Below are positions 33,037-42,402 of a stretch of 64,000 nt of DNA, one piece after another (positions within the stretch are counted from its first letter, which is position 1; every line of letters begins with the position of its first letter). The stretch is from the NCBI GenBank assembly GCA_964418745.1, contig CAYQMX010000001.1:186001-250000 (forward strand). The letters run 5' to 3'. The stretch is from Scleromatobacter sp964418745. Lineage in GTDB: Bacteria > Pseudomonadota > Gammaproteobacteria > Burkholderiales > Burkholderiaceae_C. The position numbers and the translations under genes are program-made. Under the pieces are notes generated by a model, which made no database searches, was not told the origin of the DNA, and worked only from the letters and a program-made list of their open reading frames with translations.

Positions 33037-35127
33037 TCAGAACTGCCAAGCCAGCCCGACATCGAACGACCGCCCCTGGCCCGGCAACGGCCCGATCGTG
33101 CCGCTGCCAGCCGCCTCGAATGCGGCGAGGTCGACCCCGCCCAGCGGCAGGGCGTACTGTCGATTGAAGGCGTTGCGGATCCCCGCCTGCGCGGAGACGC
33201 CATGGGAGAACTGGTACTGGGTCGACAGGTTCACGAGGGCATAGCCCGGCGTGACGGGCTCCAACCGGCGCGCGTCGACATGCGACTTGCGCGCCACGAG
33301 CTGGATTTCCGCTTGGCCCGTCCATGCATTCAACGTCTCCGCGAGGCCCACCGTCAGGTTCGGCGGCATGATGTGATACAGGTCGCCGCCATCGTTGCGT
33401 CGCCCGCGCGTCCAGTCCAGCTTGCCCTTGAAGTTCGCATCACCCCACGCGGCATCCGACCATGCCCGAGCCTGCCAGGAAAGGTTGACGCCATACAGGT
33501 GCGCGTCGTGGTTCGCGAACTTCAGCAGTGCCTGGGTGGCACCCGTCGACATGCCGGGATTGAAGGTGTTGATCGCGTCCACGTCGATGAAGTCGTGGAC
33601 CGCGGTGTAGAACGGCGTGAGCTTGAAGAACCAGGAGGCGTGGCGATCGTCGTGCCAGTCGACCGTGGCACTGATCGTGCTCGCCACTTCCGGCTTCAGG
33701 CCGATGTCGCCGACGTAGCCGTTGGCGTCGCCGAACCAGCCGATCATCGCCATCGCCATCGTTCCCCTCCCCCACGAGTAGCGCTCGTACAGATTGGGAG
33801 AACGCGCCTTGCGCGCGAGGCCCAGCTCGTAGGTGGAAGAAGCGTCGGCTTCGAAGCGGCCGAGCAAGGTTGCATCGACGTTGTTGTCCCGGCGCGAACG
33901 GCCTTGCGCGTTGAATGCCGCTGCAGCCGCATCGTCATCTCCGCACATCATCATTCCGCAGCCGTAGCTCTGCACCAGACCGGCGTCGGTATGGACAGAC
34001 TCGTCGCGGACGCCGGCGAGCAAGGTCCATCGTTGCGCGAGCTTGCCCTCCCACTCACCGAACAGGGCGAGGCGGTCGCGCCGGCCGCCGTTGATGTTCC
34101 GGTAGGTGTCCGGCCCCATCATCATCGAGTCCGGCACCGGCGGCCACCAGTCGTCCAGGCGGAAGCGGTGGAATTCGTTGCCAACCCGCAGTGTGCCGAC
34201 TTCCAGCGGCACTTCGGCCGCGAGCGAATAGCTGGCATCGCGGCCGTGCGTGTTCATCGGCATGGTGCCAGGCCGCTCCGCGGAGATGAACCCCATCTCA
34301 TGCTGCGTGTTCTGCCAGAAGAGCCGCGCGTGCAACGTGCCCCAGGCGTAGGTGCTGTCGTAGGCCAGGTTGGCATGCAGGGCGTGGTTCCGAGTCATGT
34401 CCATGTACTGGTTCGCGAAACCCTGGTACGGGATGCGCTGCGCGCCCACCTTGAGCGTCAGCAGGCTGGCGTCGCCGCGCGCACCCAGTGTCAGTGAGTG
34501 GTTGGTGCTCTTGTACAAGGTGTCGAGCACCTTGTCGCCGTTGCCGTCCTGGTAGCTGTCGCCGCTCACCGTCGCCCCCGTGTAGGTGGCGCTCAGGCTC
34601 TGGTCGGCCAGCGTCGCGCTGATGGATCTTGTCAGGCTCTTGTCGATGCTTCGGCGCTGCAAGGACAGCGAGCCCGTGGTCAGCAACGGCGCACCCGTGA
34701 CCGCGAAGGTCGGCTCGACGGACGTGACGTCGATGACGCCGGCGATGTTGTCTCCGCCGGCGCTGACCGGCGTGATGCCCGCCATGACCTGGGTCGAGCG
34801 AACCTGGGTGGGATCGATGTAGGACAGCGGCGCGTTCATGTGGTTGCCGCAGGCTGCCGTGGACTCGCCACCATCGATCCGGACCTTGATGCGGTCATCG
34901 GCGAGCCCGCGCAGCACGGGCAGGCCGGACACACCACCGGCAGCGTACATGCCGGCGCCGGGGCTGGACTGCAGCAGCGACGTTGCATCGGCACTGCCCA
35001 GGCCGCGTGATTCGGGGACGGCCTTGGCACCCAGGACGAGAACGGACTGCGTGCCGTCGGCATCGGCGGCCGCCGCGAGCAACGGAAACGCGGACAGGAG
35101 CGAGAGGAGAAGGGATGTCTTGTTCAT
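33037..35127 (-). CDS. TonB-dependent copper receptor (OprC/NosA family)
   Basis: A 696-residue outer-membrane gated channel for copper. It has a signal peptide (ending near LLAAAAD), a plug domain (SLLQSSPGAGMYAAGG, LPVLRGLADDRIKVRIDG) and a 22-strand barrel ending in DVGLAWQF. The copper site known from OprC, CxxxM plus HxM, is present: C93-G-N-H-M97 and H276-E-M278. It is followed upstream in the transcript order by PCuAC and a DUF2946 protein. Base and codon use looks less GC-biased than its neighbours, which suggests acquisition or different constraint. Uptake of Cu is strongly supported by family. Confidence 0.93.
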   Translation of the reverse strand: MNKTSLLLSLLSAFPLLAAAADADGTQSVLVLGAKAVPESRGLGSADATSLLQSSPGAGMYAAGGVSGLPVLRGLADDRIKVRIDGGESTAACGNHMNAPLSYIDPTQVRSTQVMAGITPVSAGGDNIAGVIDVTSVEPTFAVTGAPLLTTGSLSLQRRSIDKSLTRSISATLADQSLSATYTGATVSGDSYQDGNGDKVLDTLYKSTNHSLTLGARGDASLLTLKVGAQRIPYQGFANQYMDMTRNHALHANLAYDSTYAWGTLHARLFWQNTQHEMGFISAERPGTMPMNTHGRDASYSLAAEVPLEVGTLRVGNEFHRFRLDDWWPPVPDSMMMGPDTYRNINGGRRDRLALFGEWEGKLAQRWTLLAGVRDESVHTDAGLVQSYGCGMMMCGDDDAAAAAFNAQGRSRRDNNVDATLLGRFEADASSTYELGLARKARSPNLYERYSWGRGTMAMAMIGWFGDANGYVGDIGLKPEVASTISATVDWHDDRHASWFFKLTPFYTAVHDFIDVDAINTFNPGMSTGATQALLKFANHDAHLYGVNLSWQARAWSDAAWGDANFKGKLDWTRGRRNDGGDLYHIMPPNLTVGLAETLNAWTGQAEIQLVARKSHVDARRLEPVTPGYALVNLSTQYQFSHGVSAQAGIRNAFNRQYALPLGGVDLAAFEAAGSGTIGPLPGQGRSFDVGLAWQF

Positions 35128-35265
35128 GGCGACTCTTGAGGAGGATGGTTCATTCGTCTTTGCAGCGCCGCGGGGTGCGCGACGGCCGGCACTGCGGCTC
35201 CTTCGTGCGTATGAAGGTGCGGCAGCTCGAAATCGATTCGAAGGCCTGTGCACGTGCCTGGCGCT

Positions 35266-35727
35266 TCAGTGGGTGTGCATGCCGTCGTGGTGCGGTGATC
35301 CAAGCGCCTCGACCCGGGCGTGGACCAGGACCGTCTCCCGCTTCTTGTCCTTGCCCTCGATGACCAGCGTGATCGGCACGATCTCACCCGCCGTGAGGGT
35401 GTGCTTGACGTCGATGAGCATGATGTGCGCCCCCTTCGGGTCGAGCGACACCGTCTTGCCTGCAGGCAGGTCCAGCGCAGGTACTTCGCGCATCGTCATC
35501 ATGTCGCCCTGCATCGACATCACGTGGACTTGCGCCAGGCGAGCCAGCGGCGTCGACACCGAGACGAGTTGCCCTCCGTCCGCCGAAGTCAGCTTCACAT
35601 ACAACCCGGTGGTCGTCTGCAGAGCGACCGTGCCACGCACCCAGGCGTCGGTCGCGGTGGTTTGTGCGTCGGCGGCGCCGGCCGTCACCAGGGCGGCCAG
35701 GGTGATGAGTCGAAGTACCTTTTTCAT
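35266..35727 (-). CDS. Periplasmic copper chaperone PCu(A)C
   Basis: A 153-residue exported chaperone delivering Cu(I), typically to the CuA centre of cytochrome oxidase. The signal peptide ends near AGAADAQ. The metal motif is complete: H68 and M70 (VHVM), M79 ten residues on, then H101-I-M103, that is H(M)X10MX21HXM. A His-rich end (SPHHDGMHTH) may add a second site. It lies 138 bases upstream of the TonB receptor start, same strand, matching copper acquisition loci. Confidence 0.94.
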   Translation of the reverse strand: MKKVLRLITLAALVTAGAADAQTTATDAWVRGTVALQTTTGLYVKLTSADGGQLVSVSTPLARLAQVHVMSMQGDMMTMREVPALDLPAGKTVSLDPKGAHIMLIDVKHTLTAGEIVPITLVIEGKDKKRETVLVHARVEALGSPHHDGMHTH

Positions 35728-36141
35728 GCTGTTCTCTCTCGTTGTTCGAGTTGCGCTTCTGGCGCGCTGCTGGGACTCATGTGGGCGCGATTGCGGTCCT
35801 GGCCAAGCCATCGCCATGCGAACGGCCTGCCTGCGCGAGTGCGCTGGGCGAATGCTTCGGCTTCGCGATGCCGACGTCGGCCGCGCGGGCGGAAATCGCC
35901 AACGGCAAGGCCAGCCGCCCGACCTGACGGGCAGCCGTCTCTTTCGACATGGCGTTGGCCGTGTCAGGGGCGCCAGCGTGCACGCCAAGTCGGCGCGCGC
36001 GACGACGCCGGACGGGCACGTCCGGATCGCCGGTTCTTCTGCAAGGGAATCTCCCGCTCTTCGGACCCGGCGTCCGGAGTCGTCTTCTCGAAGGGAGCAG
36101 GCGTCGTTCAGACGCGCCGCACCACGGCCTCGGTCAGGACT
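35728..36141. other. 414-base gap inside the copper uptake locus
   Basis: No convincing gene. The best open frame is minus strand 35777-36019, whose part from an internal ATG reads MSKETAARQVGRLALPLAIS; it has GC-biased third positions but no signal or domain I recognise. It could be a decayed or unknown small gene between DUF2946 and PCuAC. The stretch presumably also carries the PCuAC promoter. Confidence 0.4.
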
Positions 36142-36531
36142 TCAGGAGAGGCGCGGTGGGCCGCGCGGAGAGGCGCTCGACCATACGGGACGAGCTTGGG
36201 GTGCGTTGGAATCGGACCCAAGGACGCTGGATGCGCCGATCCCGGGTAACGCGAACGCAGGAGTCGCGCTTGGCAGGAACGCCACATGCGCGTGCAGCAC
36301 GCAGTAAGGGCACTGTGCCGCCGCAACGCCATCGTCGGTTGCGGGCGTCTTGCGCGCCTCGCGCGACAAGGCAACGAGTGTCGAGCTGCCGTTGGCTGAA
36401 CACACCTCGGACTGGAAAGGCGTTCCTGCACCTGCCAACGCATGCGAGACCGCGGGTGCGAGCGACATCACGAGAATTGCCAGGACGGCAATCCACGATG
36501 TCAGTACCCGGTTCGCACGATCGAAACGCAT
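36142..36531 (-). CDS. DUF2946 family protein of the copper locus
   Basis: A 129-residue exported or membrane-anchored protein. An N-terminal hydrophobic segment (LTSWIAVLAILVMSLAPAVSHAL) is followed by a VCSANG Cys and the family motif CPYCVLHAHVAFLPS, a CxxC next to His that could bind copper. DUF2946 genes habitually accompany PCuAC and TonB copper receptors; function is unproven. Start ATG at 36531. It is 414 bases from PCuAC, wider than a tight operon. Confidence 0.85.
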   Translation of the reverse strand: MRFDRANRVLTSWIAVLAILVMSLAPAVSHALAGAGTPFQSEVCSANGSSTLVALSREARKTPATDDGVAAAQCPYCVLHAHVAFLPSATPAFALPGIGASSVLGSDSNAPQARPVWSSASPRGPPRLS

Positions 36532-37039
36532 TCGAGGAAGTGTAGCAACGGAGATCGCAAATGCAATTGACCAATGACAACGCTCTGCGATTGCGCCGTG
36601 CTCAAGATGTTTTCTTCGCCAAGCGCTTCGAGTCCATGGTTCAGATGGCTGATCGGCGCGGCACCGAGTTTTGCCGGTATTGCCGTTGCCTTCTACATCT
36701 GACGGCGATGCCGTCCCCGGGCCGTGCTTGACCGCAACAGCGGGAGTCGGCGGCGGATTCAGCTGGCCGTTGCTCGACAAGGCGAATGTCAGTTTCAGGG
36801 TGCTCAAAGCCGCACGGCCGATGGCGGCCGTGGGGTGGTTGCAGACCAACCTCTCTTTGCAGGCGAGTACTGCATCTCCATGGAAGCGGCCATCCACCGA
36901 ACGCACGTACCCACCCCTTCGATCCGATCCGTTCCGCCAGCGGCAATGACCGGCAAGACCAGCACGCCGCGCCCCGCAATCCGGCGATGCATTTCAGGGT
37001 CGATTTGCAGGATGCACCGGGCCGCCCCACAATCCGGAC
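36532..37039. other. 508-base intergenic stretch before the cyclo-ligase gene
   Basis: No supported gene. Base composition is lower in GC than neighbours over the first 150 bases. Open frames on both strands lack ribosome sites, biased codon use or recognisable motifs. 6S RNA often lies upstream of this cyclo-ligase gene in other proteobacteria, but I could not recognise its structure here. The last 36 bases hold the cyclo-ligase promoter. Confidence 0.4.
37005..37033 (+). promoter_or_regulatory. Promoter of the 5-formyl-THF cyclo-ligase gene
   Basis: TTGCAG at 37005-37010 and CACAAT at 37028-37033 are separated by exactly 17 bases, and the -10 ends six bases before the ATG at 37040. No ribosome site is present, so a leaderless transcript is implied. 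Confidence 0.6.
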
Positions 37040-37636
37040 ATGACCACGCCGCCCTGGAAGTTCTCGCTCGAGCCCGCCCGCGACAAGCCCACCCTGCGCC
37101 GCCAGCTCAAGGCCGAGCGGCTGGCGATGGCCGACCGCCACCAGCGCTCGGTGCACCTGCAGGAGGTGTTGCGCGTCTGGCTGGTCACGCGGCCCGAGAC
37201 GTCCATCGGCGCCTACTGGCCGATCAAGGGCGAGTTCGACGCCATGCCGGCCCTGTTCCGCTGGACGGAGGGCGAGCCCTACCGACTGATCGGCCTGCCG
37301 GTGATCGACCGCGAGACCAAGCAGCTCGACTTCCACGTCTGGTACCCGGGCTGCCCGATGGAGGACGATGCCTACGGCATTCCCAAGCCCAAGGGCACCG
37401 ACTCGTTCGAACCCGAGCTGCTGCTGGTGCCCTGCGTGGGTTTCGGCGACAACGGCGTGCGCCTGGGCTATGGCGGCGGCTTCTACGACCGCACGCTGGC
37501 GGCGCTGAAGCCGCGTCCGTACACGGTGGGCATCGGATACGGCCATGGGTATGTGCCGTGGCTGGAAGCCGAGCCGCACGACATGCCGCTGGACGCCATG
37601 ATCACCGAGGACGGCGTGTTCTGGCAGCGCGACTGA
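37040..37636 (+). CDS. 5-formyltetrahydrofolate cyclo-ligase
   Basis: ATP-dependent enzyme converting 5-formyl-THF to 5,10-methenyl-THF in folate one-carbon metabolism. The 198 residues include the N-terminal KPTLRRQLKAERLAM, SIGAYWPIKGEFDAM, and the C-terminal signature VPCVGFGDNGVRLGYGGGFYDRTLA. Family homologues in enterics (ygfA/fau) run with 6S RNA. Here it is monocistronic, starting at the ATG at 37040 behind a clear promoter. Confidence 0.95.
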   Translation: MTTPPWKFSLEPARDKPTLRRQLKAERLAMADRHQRSVHLQEVLRVWLVTRPETSIGAYWPIKGEFDAMPALFRWTEGEPYRLIGLPVIDRETKQLDFHVWYPGCPMEDDAYGIPKPKGTDSFEPELLLVPCVGFGDNGVRLGYGGGFYDRTLAALKPRPYTVGIGYGHGYVPWLEAEPHDMPLDAMITEDGVFWQRD

Positions 37637-37644
37637 CGCGGTGA

Positions 37645-38304
37645 TCAGTCCCGGTCCGGCGCGCCCAGCGGGAAGTACGGCCTGAACGGTCGTGCCGCAT
37701 CCACCGCCCGGGCGAACGACGGCCGCGCCAGCAGGCGCGCCCGGTAGGCCCGCAGGTTCGCGAAGCGTTCCGGTATCGGATGGCACCAGTCGGCATAGAA
37801 CAGCGCCGGTGCGGCCGCGCAGTCGGCCAGGCTGAAGCCGCCGGCCGCGGCCCACTCGCGCCCCGCCATCCGCTCGTCCAGCCACGCATACGACTTGTCC
37901 AGCATCGCGCGGGCCTCGGCGACCCCCTGTGCGTCGCGTGCCGCGGGCGCGCGCAGGGCGTCGTAGACCAGGCGCTGCTGCGGCGTGGAGACGTAGTTGT
38001 CGAACACGCGGTCCATCATCCGGACGTCGACCGCGTCGAGCGCGTCGGCCGGGATCAGCCGCGCGAGCCCCGGACGGGTCGCCTCCAGGTACTCGACGAT
38101 GGCCGTCGCCTCGACGATCGTGCGCTCCCCCTCGACCAGGATCGGGAAGCGCCCGATCGGCCAGCGCGCCGCGAACTCCGCACCGGTGGCCGGATCGTCC
38201 GGCGACAGAACGCGGCCGGTGAACGGCGTCGCGTTCTCGTGCAGGGCGATCAGCGCCTTCTGCGAGTAGGACGAGAACGGGTGGAAGAACAGTTGCAGGC
38301 CCAC
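37645..38304 (-). CDS. Glutathione S-transferase family protein (GTG start)
   Basis: A 219-residue GST. The N-terminal thioredoxin-like domain has FHPFSSYSQKALIALHE, with a Ser in the catalytic position, and the cis-Pro/glutathione site GRFPILVEGERTIVEATAIV. The C-terminal helical domain has the N-capping motif AGGFSLADCAAAPALFY. AAGGAGG precedes the GTG at 38304 and fixes the start. Substrate unknown. Confidence 0.93.
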   Translation of the reverse strand: MGLQLFFHPFSSYSQKALIALHENATPFTGRVLSPDDPATGAEFAARWPIGRFPILVEGERTIVEATAIVEYLEATRPGLARLIPADALDAVDVRMMDRVFDNYVSTPQQRLVYDALRAPAARDAQGVAEARAMLDKSYAWLDERMAGREWAAAGGFSLADCAAAPALFYADWCHPIPERFANLRAYRARLLARPSFARAVDAARPFRPYFPLGAPDRD

Positions 38305-38548
38305 GGAAACCTCCTTCGTTGGTGCATCCGACGCACCGGATCCGGTCGTGCACGGCGGTTTGTCAAGGAATCATGCACCTTGTCACTGCGCACACGTAAC
38401 GGTGTGATTCGGGGGTCGGCATTTACCCCAGTCGACGTGATTTTTAGCACGCTCCGCAGGTAAGCTACGGCTGGTCAGGAAGGGTCCGGCCTCCGCAGAG
38501 AGGCCCGTCGGCAACAACAAAGCGAACCAGCAGCAGGATCTTGGCGTC

Positions 38549-38896
38549 ATGGCAGAAACGATCGATCTCAAGGTACCCGGCACGCGCAATCGCGTCCCCG
38601 TGCGCACGACCGGTCAATGGGGCAGCCGCTTTCTCGGACTGGCCGGCGCGCGCGAACTGAAGAAGTCGTGCGGCGTCTGGGTCCAGCGTTGCCGCTCCAT
38701 CAACACCTTCGGCTTCGATCAGTCGATCGACGTCGTTTTCCTGAGCGCCGATGGCGTGGTCACCAAGGTGGTGGCGGGCATGAAGCCCTGGCGCATGTCC
38801 AGCTGCCCCGAGGCGCGGACCGTGCTCGAACTGCGCGCCGGGCTCGCCAGTCGCCTGAATCTCGCGCCCGGCGTGGAAATGGGCCTGCTGGCCTGA
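38549..38896 (+). CDS. DUF192 family protein
   Basis: A 115-residue small beta-barrel protein of the DUF192 family. Landmarks are WGSRFLGLAGARELKKSCGVWV, the family motif SINTFGFDQSIDVVFL and the end KPWRMSSCPEARTVLEL. Members are often exported, but this one has no evident signal peptide. Function unknown; some are fused or linked to secretion genes. The 244 bases upstream are free of genes and contain a small hairpin near 38490. Confidence 0.9.
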   Translation: MAETIDLKVPGTRNRVPVRTTGQWGSRFLGLAGARELKKSCGVWVQRCRSINTFGFDQSIDVVFLSADGVVTKVVAGMKPWRMSSCPEARTVLELRAGLASRLNLAPGVEMGLLA

Positions 38897-38951
38897 CGCG
38901 CGCGCCGGCCGCCCTGTCGGCCTGGCCGACCCCGCGGCGCGGGTCCGTCCC

Positions 38952-39611
38952 TCAGGCCCCCGTGGGCATCTGCGCATCGGTGGGCCAGTGGCGGCCGAAC
39001 ACCCGTGCCACGGCCGGATGCGAATCGATGCGCTCCAGCAGCGCCGAGAACGCGGGCCGCGCGGCCTTCGCATGCGGGCGGGCGCCGCCCCAGCGCGACA
39101 CCGTGGCGGCGAACAGATCCAGCGCGCCGGGCTGGTCGCCGCCGATGAATCGGTCGTCCGCCACCGGATGCAGGTCGGCGAAGATGTTCCAGTGGTGGTG
39201 CAGGCGGTCGCGCGTGCCCGCGCGCACCGCTGCGTGCGCGGCGTCGTCGGTGGCGCTGGTGAAGCGCTCGGGGTAGTCGATGATCGTGATGCACGGGTAG
39301 CAGTTCGCCGCGATGTAGACCAGCCCGCGCAGTGCGAGATCGCGCGCGGTCGACTCGGCGGGCAGCAGGCCCGAGTCCGGGAACGCGAACCCGAGGTGCA
39401 TCAGGATTGCGGCGCTCTCGCTGAGCACTTCGCCGCCGGGCAACTGCAGGGTGGGGATCTGGCACAGCGGGTTCACGCGCTCGAGCTCGGCGAGCGCGGC
39501 GTTGCGCTCCCACGAAGCCGCCTCGACGATGCGATACGGCGCGCCGGTCATCTCGAGCGCGCACTCGACCGAGGCAGAGCCCGAGCCGTTGAATCCGAAC
39601 AGCGTGTACAT
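38952..39611 (-). CDS. Glutathione S-transferase family protein
   Basis: A 219-residue GST distinct from the one at 37645. The N-terminal domain reads YTLFGFNGSGSASVECALE, then VNPLCQIPTLQLPGGEVLSESAAILMHL, the glutathione-binding segment. The helical domain holds FIGGDQPGALDLFAATVSRW. A Ser-rich loop takes the catalytic position. Monocistronic, substrate unknown. Confidence 0.92.
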   Translation of the reverse strand: MYTLFGFNGSGSASVECALEMTGAPYRIVEAASWERNAALAELERVNPLCQIPTLQLPGGEVLSESAAILMHLGFAFPDSGLLPAESTARDLALRGLVYIAANCYPCITIIDYPERFTSATDDAAHAAVRAGTRDRLHHHWNIFADLHPVADDRFIGGDQPGALDLFAATVSRWGGARPHAKAARPAFSALLERIDSHPAVARVFGRHWPTDAQMPTGA

Positions 39612-39672
39612 GCGGTCTCCTGTCGCGCGCCGGCGCCGTTCGCCGGGCGAGCAGCGATCTTAGCGGCCGGTG

Positions 39673-40980
39673 CTATCCCGCGATCAGGCTCAGGTCGAAC
39701 GCGCGCTGCACCAGCCACAGCCCGGCCACGCCGGCGATCGCCAGCGAGCCGGCGGCGAAGGCGCCGCGGTAGGTCTGCGTGCGGCGCAGCGACCAGGCCA
39801 GCGGCAGCACCGCCGCCACGATGCACAGCTGGCCGATCTCCACGCCGACGTTGAAGCCCACCAGCGGCCCGACCAGCGCGCCCCGGGCGAGCCCGGCGTC
39901 CTTGAGCGCGGACGCGAAGCCGAAGCCGTGCACCAGGCCGAACACGAAGGTCAGCTTCCAGCGCGCTTCGCTGACCACCGGCCAGAGGTTGTTCAACGCG
40001 GCCAGCACCACGCTGGCGGCGATGATGGACTCGACCCAGCGCGACGGCGGGTTCACGATGTCGAGCACCGACAACGCCAGCGTGATCGAGTGCGCCACCG
40101 TGAACGCGGTCACCACCTTGAGCACGCCGATGAGCGCCTGCCGCGGGTCCTCCGCCGGCCGCCAGCGCATGCGGGCGTGCCCGCCGCGCGGATCGGGCAC
40201 CGCGCCGCGGATCCACACCGCCGGCAACAGCAACGACAGCAGGAACAGGATGTGGTCGTAGCCGATCAGGATGTGATGCACGCCCTCGCGCACGAAGCCG
40301 GGGAACGAGGCCGGCGGCGGATCGGCGTCCGCGGCCGGGTCGGCGTCCCGCCGCGCCGGCACGGCTGCCGCGGCCCGCGCGACGGGCAGGGCAGTCGCGC
40401 TCGCGGCGGCACTCGCCGCCACGGGGGCAGGCAGCGACGGCAGCGTGAAACGATGCGCGCCGTTGCCCGGGCTCAGCACCGCCAGTTGCAGCGCCGGGGC
40501 GTTCGCGTCGGTGCCGGCGCGCCCGACGCGCGCGATGCCGCGATGCGTCGGATCCGTCCTGGCGAACAGCTGGTAGTCGACGCTCAGCTGGCGCACCGGC
40601 GCCGCGCATTGCCAGCGGGTGCGCAGCACGGCGTAGCGGCCGTCGCTGTGTTCGGTCAGCGCGGGCGCGTTGGCGTCGGTCACCGGCGCGTCGGCACCGT
40701 CGGGCATGCAGCGCGTGCCGTCGGCGCTCAGGCGGATGTCGGCGCGGGCCAGCGCGGCGATGTCCGGCCAGCGGGTGCGCACCTCCTTCCAGCTGAGGCG
40801 GTCGTCGGCGTCGACGTCGAGGTCCAGGTCGCGATCGAGATCGCGCAGCGCGATGTCGATGCGGGCGTCGACCACGGCGCCGTCCACCTGCAGCGTGAGA
40901 TAGGCGTCGCTGGCCTTGTGCGCCTGCGCGGGTGCGACGGCCGCGAGCAGGAGCAGGGCGAGGGTGGGCAGGCGCTTCAT
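39673..40980 (-). CDS. HupE/UreJ-type membrane protein with large periplasmic N-terminal domain
   Basis: A 435-residue protein. After a signal peptide (AVAPAQA) comes a periplasmic domain of about 220 residues (HKASDAYLTLQVDGAVVDARI, acidic RDLDRDLDLDVDADDRLSW). Six membrane helices follow with HupE/UreJ-like motifs: GVHHILIGYDHILFLLSLLLP, VVTAFTVAHSITLALS and FVFGLVHGFGFASAL. Single HupE proteins move nickel or cobalt; this long version is a less characterised subfamily. It is the last gene of the DUF4331 operon; its ATG overlaps the previous stop (ATGA). Metal or small-solute transport is inference. Confidence 0.85.
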   Translation of the reverse strand: MKRLPTLALLLLAAVAPAQAHKASDAYLTLQVDGAVVDARIDIALRDLDRDLDLDVDADDRLSWKEVRTRWPDIAALARADIRLSADGTRCMPDGADAPVTDANAPALTEHSDGRYAVLRTRWQCAAPVRQLSVDYQLFARTDPTHRGIARVGRAGTDANAPALQLAVLSPGNGAHRFTLPSLPAPVAASAAASATALPVARAAAAVPARRDADPAADADPPPASFPGFVREGVHHILIGYDHILFLLSLLLPAVWIRGAVPDPRGGHARMRWRPAEDPRQALIGVLKVVTAFTVAHSITLALSVLDIVNPPSRWVESIIAASVVLAALNNLWPVVSEARWKLTFVFGLVHGFGFASALKDAGLARGALVGPLVGFNVGVEIGQLCIVAAVLPLAWSLRRTQTYRGAFAAGSLAIAGVAGLWLVQRAFDLSLIAG

Positions 40981-42341
40981 TGCAGGCTCCCGGAGACGGC
41001 CGGCACCGACGGATCGGCCGCGCGCGGCGCCGCCGCCGCGACGGGCTGGAACGGCGGCGGCGCGGCGCCGCCCTCCAGCCGTACGTCGCGCCCGCCGGTC
41101 TCGCGCAGGAAGCGCCACACGGGCTCCGCGGCCGCGTCGCGGCGCGCGGCGTGCGCCGCGTGGACCAGCACGAGCGCGTCGGCCGGCTCGTGCTGCACGC
41201 GCCAGTTCGACTGCGCCAGCGCCAGCGCCGCGCGCGGGTCGCCGCGCAGGTCGAGTTCGTAGCGCGACTGCTCGCGGCCGTGGCTGCGGTCGCCGCGCAG
41301 CAGGGCGGCGTCGTAGCGCTGTCCCAGCAGGGTGGTGGCGGCGCGGGTGAGCGGGTGGTCGCGACCGTGCAGCTGGCGATAGGCCAGCGCCAGGCGCAGC
41401 AGCACCGGGTCGGCGGCCTCGTTGCCCTTGAGCAGCCCGACGACCTCGGCGGGCCGGTGCTGGTCGAGCAGCCAGTCGGCATAGGCGCATTGGGTGTAGA
41501 CGTCGGCGTTGGCCTGCAGCGCCGCCGCGAACAGCGCGCCGGCGGCCGGGTCGCCGCGCCGCTGCGCGAGCTCGGCGCGCATCAGGTTCAGCCAGCCGGG
41601 CGCGGGCGCGCCCGCCACGGTGGCGGCGCTGCCGGCGTCGGGCGCGCCCGCCAGCCGCGCGAGCGCCAGGGCCGCGGTGTCGGCGTGGCCCTGCAGGCTG
41701 GAGAGCTCCGCCAGGCATGCCAGGGCGTTCAGGCGCACGCCGGCGCCCAGCGCGGCGAAGTCGGCGCCCGCAAGGCGTCGGCACCCGGCCTCGGCCTCGG
41801 GAAGGCGGCCCAGCACCTGCAGCACGCCGGCGCGCGTCAGCTCGGCCTGCGCCCTCACGGACACCGACACGCCCGCCGGCAGCGCAAGCACGCCGTCGAG
41901 CTCCGCCAGCGCGGCCGCGAACTCATGCTGGCTCTGCAGCGCGGTGGCACGCACCAGGCGCACCTCGGGCGGCGCATCGGCGCGCGCCCACCAGGGCGCC
42001 AGCGCGGCCTGCGCCACGCCCAGCTCGCGCGGGTCGCCGCGCAGCCGGCCGCGGGCCAGGGCATCGTGGGCGGCCTGCAGCGCCAGGCCCAGTTCGTCGG
42101 GATGCTGCTGCAGGGCGGTGCGCTGCGCCCGCTCGGCGGCGCGGGCGGTGCGTCGCTCGGCCGCGTCGCCCACGTGCGCGGGCAGGTGCTCGACGATGTC
42201 GTCGTCGCGCGCCGGAACCTGGACGGCCGACTGCTCGGCCGCGAAAGAGGGCGCCACCGCGACGAGCACGGCCGCCAGCGCGAGCCGCGCGGCCGCGCCG
42301 GCCGTCGTGGCGAATCCCGAAGCGGTGGCGCGGATCGTCAT
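40977..42341 (-). CDS. Exported tetratricopeptide-like repeat protein
   Basis: A 454-residue protein with a signal peptide (LALAAVLVAVAPSFAAE) and a mature part of helical hairpins rich in Ala/Leu, such as LVRATALQSQHEFAAALAELDGVLAL, RLPEAEAGCRRLAGADFAAL and ALACLAELSSLQGHADTAAL, in TPR-like periodicity. It ends in a Pro/Ala-rich stretch. Such solenoids usually bind partner proteins in the periplasm. It sits between a lipoprotein gene and the HupE-like gene in the DUF4331 operon. Confidence 0.82.
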   Translation of the reverse strand: MTIRATASGFATTAGAAARLALAAVLVAVAPSFAAEQSAVQVPARDDDIVEHLPAHVGDAAERRTARAAERAQRTALQQHPDELGLALQAAHDALARGRLRGDPRELGVAQAALAPWWARADAPPEVRLVRATALQSQHEFAAALAELDGVLALPAGVSVSVRAQAELTRAGVLQVLGRLPEAEAGCRRLAGADFAALGAGVRLNALACLAELSSLQGHADTAALALARLAGAPDAGSAATVAGAPAPGWLNLMRAELAQRRGDPAAGALFAAALQANADVYTQCAYADWLLDQHRPAEVVGLLKGNEAADPVLLRLALAYRQLHGRDHPLTRAATTLLGQRYDAALLRGDRSHGREQSRYELDLRGDPRAALALAQSNWRVQHEPADALVLVHAAHAARRDAAAEPVWRFLRETGGRDVRLEGGAAPPPFQPVAAAAPRAADPSVPAVSGSLQ

Positions 42342-42402
42342 CGGACGAACCTCCGCCTCGCGGCTGTGGTGCGAGCGCTCTTCGGAGCGGCCGTGCGTGC
42401 GC

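Noticed and set aside
35777..36019. 80-codon minus-strand frame in the copper locus
   Set aside because: Biased third positions are suggestive, but no ribosome site, signal or recognisable domain; kept only as a note on the gap.
36532..37039. 6S RNA upstream of the cyclo-ligase gene
   Set aside because: Expected from synteny in other groups, but the characteristic long hairpin with central bubble could not be recognised by eye.
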